Assembly: GCA_963811605.1 (NCBI GenBank)
Contig: CAWESA010000024.1
Coordinates: forward strand, 310,001 to 374,000
Direction: 5' to 3'
DNA: 64,000 nucleotides
From: CAVQLX01 sp963811605
GTDB taxonomy: Bacteria; Desulfobacterota; Binatia; DP-6
Positions 60,597 through 64,000 of this stretch are shown here, in pieces. Position 1 is the stretch's first letter. Every line of letters begins with the position of its first letter. The notes below the pieces were generated by a model. It made no database searches. It worked only from the letters and a program-made list of their open reading frames with translations, and had not been told where the DNA came from. The position numbers and the translations under genes were made by a program.

Positions 60597-62666
60597 TTAC
60601 TCGACTTTCATCTCACGTGCAATCCGGGCGAGCGCGAGACGCACCTCCGCATCGCGTCCGGGCAGGCCGAGCAGCGCAGCGTCGATCCGCCGCAGCAGCG
60701 ACTCCACCAGCTCGAGCAGGTACTCCGTCTTCACCTCCGGGTGTTGCGGATCGAAGTCGGCGCCGTCGCGGCAGATGCCGAACCCACGCACCCAGGTGAT
60801 CGCGCGCAGGCCGACGAGGAGGGCGTCGATCCAGAGCGCGTCCGGCAACGCACCGGCAGCGGCGCCGTGCGCTTCGGGGTCGGCGAAGAGATGCCCCTTC
60901 GCGAAGGCGTCGCCCGCGAGCGCATCCACCGCCTCGGCGATGAGCGCGTCGCCGCCGTCGTCGCCGAGCCCGCGGGCGCGTTGCAGCAAGCGCTGACGCA
61001 CCTCGTGCACCGCCGCCGCCACGGCGGCGGTCGAGCGCGACGCATGCCCGAGCAGCCCGACGAGCAGCAGCATGCCGAGCGCATGGACGTCGACCGGGAC
61101 GTGGAGACAGGGGTGCACGGTGAAGCGCGTGCGCGGCAGCGGGGTGCCGCGCAGCTGGCTCAGGACGTCGCGCAGCGCCGCGTCGGCGGCGAACGGGAGC
61201 GTGCGCAGCCGGAGCCCGCGTTCCGCGGCGCCCGACGGCACGGCGACCAGCTTGAGCGCCAGCGGCGGGCGGGCCTGTGCGATCGACAGGTCGATGATGT
61301 CGTTGGGGGTGACGGTGGCGAGCGCGACCGCCTCGGCCTCGAGCGACAGCTCGAGCACGGCGCCGGCGTCGCCTGCGGCGTGGAGGGCGACCGGGGTGGC
61401 GACCCCGGGCACGTCGGCGAGCGCGGTCTCTCGCAGGAGCGGAGGGGCAAACACGGGATCGACCAGCAGCGGGCGCTGGTAGGGCGTGACGGGAAGCTCG
61501 GTCCCCGCGGGCAGCACGCGTGCGCGCGCGTTGCCGAGACCGGCGAGCCGCACGCCGAGGCGCCAGAGCCAGGGCAGGCCCGACGACTCGGGATCGACCG
61601 TCACCAGGACACGCGTCGGGCCCAGGCCGAGGTGCGGCGCGCGGGCGTGCCGGTGCAGCGCGGCGGTCGCGCGGCAGAGCTGGGCGAAGAGCGCGAGCTT
61701 CAGCCGCAGCACCTCGAGTCCGAGCTTTCCGGCGACGTCATGCGCGAAGAGATGCGCCGGCTGGCTCGCGAGGAGCGGCGCCAGGCGTGCCAGCTCGCGT
61801 GCGCGCCCGGGCTCGGTGGTCGAGCGCTCCGCGAGCATCGCCGGCGTGCCGCCTCCGATGAGCTGCATCGCCTCGTCCCAGCGAAGCTGGACGAACGGCA
61901 CCGCGACGGCGCGTGACTCGTAGAACGTCACCGGGGTCAGCAGGCGCAGGACCTCGCCGGCCCCCCCCTCCGGGTAGCAGGTCGGCACGTGGGCGCAGCC
62001 CTGACACGGGAGCGTGTCGCCGGAGCGACGCGCGAGGGTCGCGAAGGCCCGGAACAGATCCTGCGCATCGCCGACTGTCGTGCCGACCGCCGTCCCCGTC
62101 TCGCGAATGAGGGTCCAGAGCCGCGATGGACCGCACGTCTCGCAGGCGAGAAACCGGACGAGCGAGCGGTCGCGTCGCGGCAGCGCCAGCGATTCGAGGA
62201 GACGATCGTCGCGCACATCGGTCAGCACGCGGCCGCAGGTCGGACACGGGGCGGCGAAGAACGCGCCCCGGCGCTTGCAGTAGATCGTCGGCGGCAGCAG
62301 CGCCGGGGCTCGGGCCGGGCGCTCGAGCACCTCGACCGGCGCCTGGACGCCGACCGCGTCGGACCCGCACCGCTCGAGCAGGTCGATCTCGCGCGCCCAG
62401 CTCGCCTCGACGTCGTCGTTGGTGAGCCCCGCCCCGCTGCCTTCCGGCAGGAAGGGATACTCGTCGCTCTGTAGCTTGACGGCCAGGCGCAGCAGCGGCG
62501 CGTCGTGCACACCGACGACCTCCGCCAGCAGCACCCGCGAGAATCCGCCCCGATCGCCGACGGTGACGAAGGGGTCGGCGAGCGCCTCGGGCTCCATCCC
62601 GGGCGGCGCCTCGGCAGTCACCAGACGCAGATGCGGGTGGGCCGGGTGGAACGGCCAGGCGTCCAC
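60597..62666 (-). CDS. Unknown T6SS-locus protein with zinc-ribbon cysteines and a kinase-like C-lobe remnant
   Basis: A 689-residue protein with no named family. After an N-terminal region (VTVGDRGGFSRVLLAEVVG; VKLQSDEYPFLPEGSGAGL), cysteine pairs form likely zinc ribbons: CKRRGAFFAAPCPTCG (about 130-145), CETCG (about 177) and CQGCAHVPTC (about 222). Later LALFAQLCRATAALHRHARA and LGPTRVLVTVDPESSGLPWL, then CLHVPVDVHALGMLLLVGLL (near 528), resemble protein-kinase alphaE, catalytic-loop and DxxALG segments, but HRD and DFG are absent. It is the first minus-strand gene beside the divergent tssB promoter. Start GTG 62666 is chosen; a longer frame to 62930 adds unconserved sequence. Confidence 0.72.
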   Translation of the reverse strand: MDAWPFHPAHPHLRLVTAEAPPGMEPEALADPFVTVGDRGGFSRVLLAEVVGVHDAPLLRLAVKLQSDEYPFLPEGSGAGLTNDDVEASWAREIDLLERCGSDAVGVQAPVEVLERPARAPALLPPTIYCKRRGAFFAAPCPTCGRVLTDVRDDRLLESLALPRRDRSLVRFLACETCGPSRLWTLIRETGTAVGTTVGDAQDLFRAFATLARRSGDTLPCQGCAHVPTCYPEGGAGEVLRLLTPVTFYESRAVAVPFVQLRWDEAMQLIGGGTPAMLAERSTTEPGRARELARLAPLLASQPAHLFAHDVAGKLGLEVLRLKLALFAQLCRATAALHRHARAPHLGLGPTRVLVTVDPESSGLPWLWRLGVRLAGLGNARARVLPAGTELPVTPYQRPLLVDPVFAPPLLRETALADVPGVATPVALHAAGDAGAVLELSLEAEAVALATVTPNDIIDLSIAQARPPLALKLVAVPSGAAERGLRLRTLPFAADAALRDVLSQLRGTPLPRTRFTVHPCLHVPVDVHALGMLLLVGLLGHASRSTAAVAAAVHEVRQRLLQRARGLGDDGGDALIAEAVDALAGDAFAKGHLFADPEAHGAAAGALPDALWIDALLVGLRAITWVRGFGICRDGADFDPQHPEVKTEYLLELVESLLRRIDAALLGLPGRDAEVRLALARIAREMKVE

Positions 62667-62850
62667 GATGGGGCTCGCGCTACCACACCGATCGGCCCGC
62701 GGCCAACTCCGGCCCGGGCCCGTGGCGCCGCGCAGCGCTCGCGCCTCGGGGGCGCCCGTGGCGCCGACGCGGTCAGCCTCCGTCCCGAGCCGGGTCGAGG
62801 AGGTGGTGAGGACGCAGGGCGCGGGCACGGGCGGGCAGGCGAGCACGAGG

Positions 62851-62880
62851 GCTGAACGGCCGTTCCACACGCTGGAACGG
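62851..62880. promoter_or_regulatory. Overlapping palindromes, candidate operator
   Basis: Three GAACGG half-sites: GAACGGCCGTTC (62854-62865) is a perfect 12-base palindrome, and CCGTTCCA-CACGC-TGGAACGG (62860-62880) is an inverted repeat with 8-base arms and a 5-base spacer, sharing the middle half-site. The layout fits a dimeric regulator binding in two alternative registers between the divergent T6SS arms. Confidence 0.5.
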
Positions 62881-62959
62881 ATCAACGCCGCCCGCGCCCC
62901 GGCGGGCCGCTCGACGGACGCCGCGATCACACCCGGGAGGAGGCCTCCCGCGAGCGATC

Positions 62960-62988
62960 TTGACAGTGAGTAATACCGGAGAGTACCT
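62960..62988 (+). promoter_or_regulatory. Candidate sigma-70 promoter for tssBC
   Basis: A perfect TTGACA (62960-62965) with a weak -10 about 17-18 bases on (GTACCT/TACCTG, 62983-62989). ATG of tssB is about 53 bases further, with GGGGAG upstream of it. The -35 is the best in the window; the -10 is uncertain. Confidence 0.4.
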
Positions 62989-63041
62989 GGTGTTTTTCGA
63001 GCGGATCACAGGCCGGGCAGCCCCGGCCGGGGAGCGAGCCC

Positions 63042-63583
63042 ATGGCGAGCGAGAGCACCCAGAAGAAGATCAGCCGCGTCCGTAAGCCCCGCGTCCACAT
63101 CACCTACGACGTCGAGACGGGGGGCGCCATCGAGATGAAGGAGCTGCCCTTCGTGGTCGGCGTCCTGGCCGATCTCTCGGGGCAGCCGGTCGTGGACGAG
63201 GAAGGCAAGAAGATCCCCTCAAGAACCGGAAGTTCGTCAACATCGACCGCGACAACTTCCACGATGTGCTCGCCGCCTCGAATGCCGGGGTCAACCTGCG
63301 CATCGCCAACAAGCTCTCCGGGGAGGAGGGCGCGCAGCTCAACGTCGCGCTCAAGTTCAAGCACCTGAGCGACTTCGAGCCGGAGAACGTGGTGAAGCAG
63401 GTCGAGCCCCTCCGCAAGCTGCTCGAGGCTCGGCAGCGCCTGACCGAGCTCAAGAGCAAGCTCGACGGCAACGACCGCCTCGAGGAACTGCTGGGCAAGG
63501 TGCTCGACAACAAGGGCGGCGAGCTCGACACGTTGAAGGACGCCATCGGCACCCCGGGTGGGGAAGAGGAGGAGTCCAAATGA
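63042..63583 (+). CDS. tssB: TssB (VipA) T6SS sheath small subunit, with a single-base frameshift
   Basis: The frame from ATG 63042 gives the standard N-terminus (KISRVRKPRVHITYDVETGG, MKELPFVVGVLADLSGQP, DEEGKKIP) and then breaks at the C4 run 63215-63218. One extra C would read KIPLKNRKFVNIDRDNF and join the second frame (HDVLAASNAGVNLRIANKLS, LNVALKFKHLSDFEPENVVK, RKLLEARQRLTELKSKLDGN), which ends at 63583. The whole sequence is otherwise a textbook TssB of about 180 residues that forms the contractile sheath with TssC. Its stop overlaps the tssC start (ATGA). Confidence 0.88.
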
Positions 63584-64000
63584 GCGACGCGGCGCCGGAG
63601 AAGGCCGCCGGCGGTGCGGCCGCCACGGAAGTCACTCTCCTCGACACCATCCTCGACCGCGGCATGCGCGCGCGCGACGACATGCAGCGCGCCCACGCCA
63701 CCGGCATCCTGGGCGAGTTCGTCCGCAAGATCAGCGAGGGCTACATCGCCCCCAGCCGGGACGTGGTGGCGTCGATCGACCAGGCGGTGGCGCAGATCGA
63801 CCAGCTGCTCAGCGGGCAGCTGAACGAGATCATGCACACGCCGGAGTTCCAGAAGCTGGAATCGACCTGGCGCGGGCTGTTCTACCTGGTCGACCACAGC
63901 GAGACCGGCGAGACGCTCTCGATCCGCGTCCTCAACGCCAGCAAGAAGGACCTGCTCGACGATCTCACCAAGGCGGTCGAGTTCGACCAGAGCGGACTGT
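63580..64000 (+). CDS. tssC: TssC (VipB) T6SS sheath large subunit, N-terminal part (cut by window end)
   Basis: The first 140 residues are in the window and the frame is open at its end. LLDTILDRGMRARDDMQRAH is followed by VASIDQAVAQIDQLLSGQLN and the TssC signature TPEFQKLESTWRGLFYLVDH, then LSIRVLNASKKDLLDDLTKA. TssC interlocks with TssB in the sheath. ATG 63580 overlaps the tssB stop. The remaining core genes (tssE, tssF, tssG, tssH, hcp, vgrG, tssA) are not in the window and presumably follow. Confidence 0.93.
   Translation, partial: MSDAAPEKAAGGAAATEVTLLDTILDRGMRARDDMQRAHATGILGEFVRKISEGYIAPSRDVVASIDQAVAQIDQLLSGQLNEIMHTPEFQKLESTWRGLFYLVDHSETGETLSIRVLNASKKDLLDDLTKAVEFDQSGL

Larger units (their letters stand above)
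62667..63041. promoter_or_regulatory. Divergent control region of the T6SS locus
   Basis: About 375 bases separate the minus-strand arm from tssB. The region contains overlapping palindromes at 62851-62880 and a sigma-70-like element at 62960-62988; the stretch 62960-63000 is the most AT-rich piece of the locus. No frame here has coding support. Confidence 0.55.

Overview
The window reads as a chromosomal segment of a very GC-rich Gram-negative bacterium. The Gram-negative call rests on KDO/lipid A genes, an outer-membrane channel protein, a TssJ lipoprotein and a trans-envelope type VI secretion system (T6SS). Third codon positions are almost all G or C, and GTG starts and 1-5 bp ATGA/GTGA gene overlaps are frequent. 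The mix (acyl-CoA dehydrogenases, crotonase/MaoC proteins, EutBC, dockerin-like Cys-rich surface proteins, a T6SS with eukaryotic-type kinase control) suggests a deltaproteobacterial-type lineage such as Binatota or Myxococcota. That placement is an inference from gene content, not from a marker gene.

Layout. 1-1918: the 3' end of a sensor histidine kinase and an alcohol-dehydrogenase-like gene. 1919-4199: a gene graveyard, with frameshifted and truncated pieces of a zinc metallopeptidase, a secreted protein, a cupredoxin and an ATPase/cyclase-type regulator. 4200-9689 (minus): envelope genes lpxL-like, kdsD, kdsA, pyrG and kdsB, coupled by short overlaps. 9742-14123: HupE/UreJ-like membrane protein divergent from a DUF3604 (PHP-fold) protein and a parvulin. 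14147-20506: DEAD-box helicase, CnoX-like thioredoxin, zinc alcohol dehydrogenase, acyl-CoA dehydrogenase, amidohydrolase. 20623-27727 (plus): a membrane protein with an unusual C-terminal domain, a CoA-binding protein, an isocitrate-dehydrogenase-family enzyme, a HAD phosphatase, eutB, eutC and a second acyl-CoA dehydrogenase. 27868-35290: AsmA-like protein, acetyltransferase, small conserved proteins, methyltransferase, SDR, MaoC hydratase and crotonase. 35306-43678 (minus): two large secreted proteins sharing a C-terminal domain, a methyltransferase with a regulatory domain between them, and an outer-membrane channel protein.

43798-64000 is one T6SS locus. Minus-strand order from the divergent promoter: a Zn-ribbon protein with a kinase-like remnant, a coiled-coil protein, tssJ, tssK, tssL, tssM, tagF, an FHA-pseudokinase, an unknown protein, a PP2C phosphatase (pppA) and a giant receptor-like Ser/Thr kinase (ppkA). 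On the plus strand are tssB and the start of tssC. Kinase, phosphatase, FHA protein and TagF together make up the known threonine-phosphorylation control circuit of T6SSs, here in an expanded form. Three genes of the locus (tssB, the unknown protein, the kinase) each carry one single-base frameshift in otherwise well-preserved coding sequence, which should be checked against reads before any of them is called a pseudogene. No tRNA, rRNA, CRISPR array, insertion sequence or convincing intrinsic terminator was recognised.
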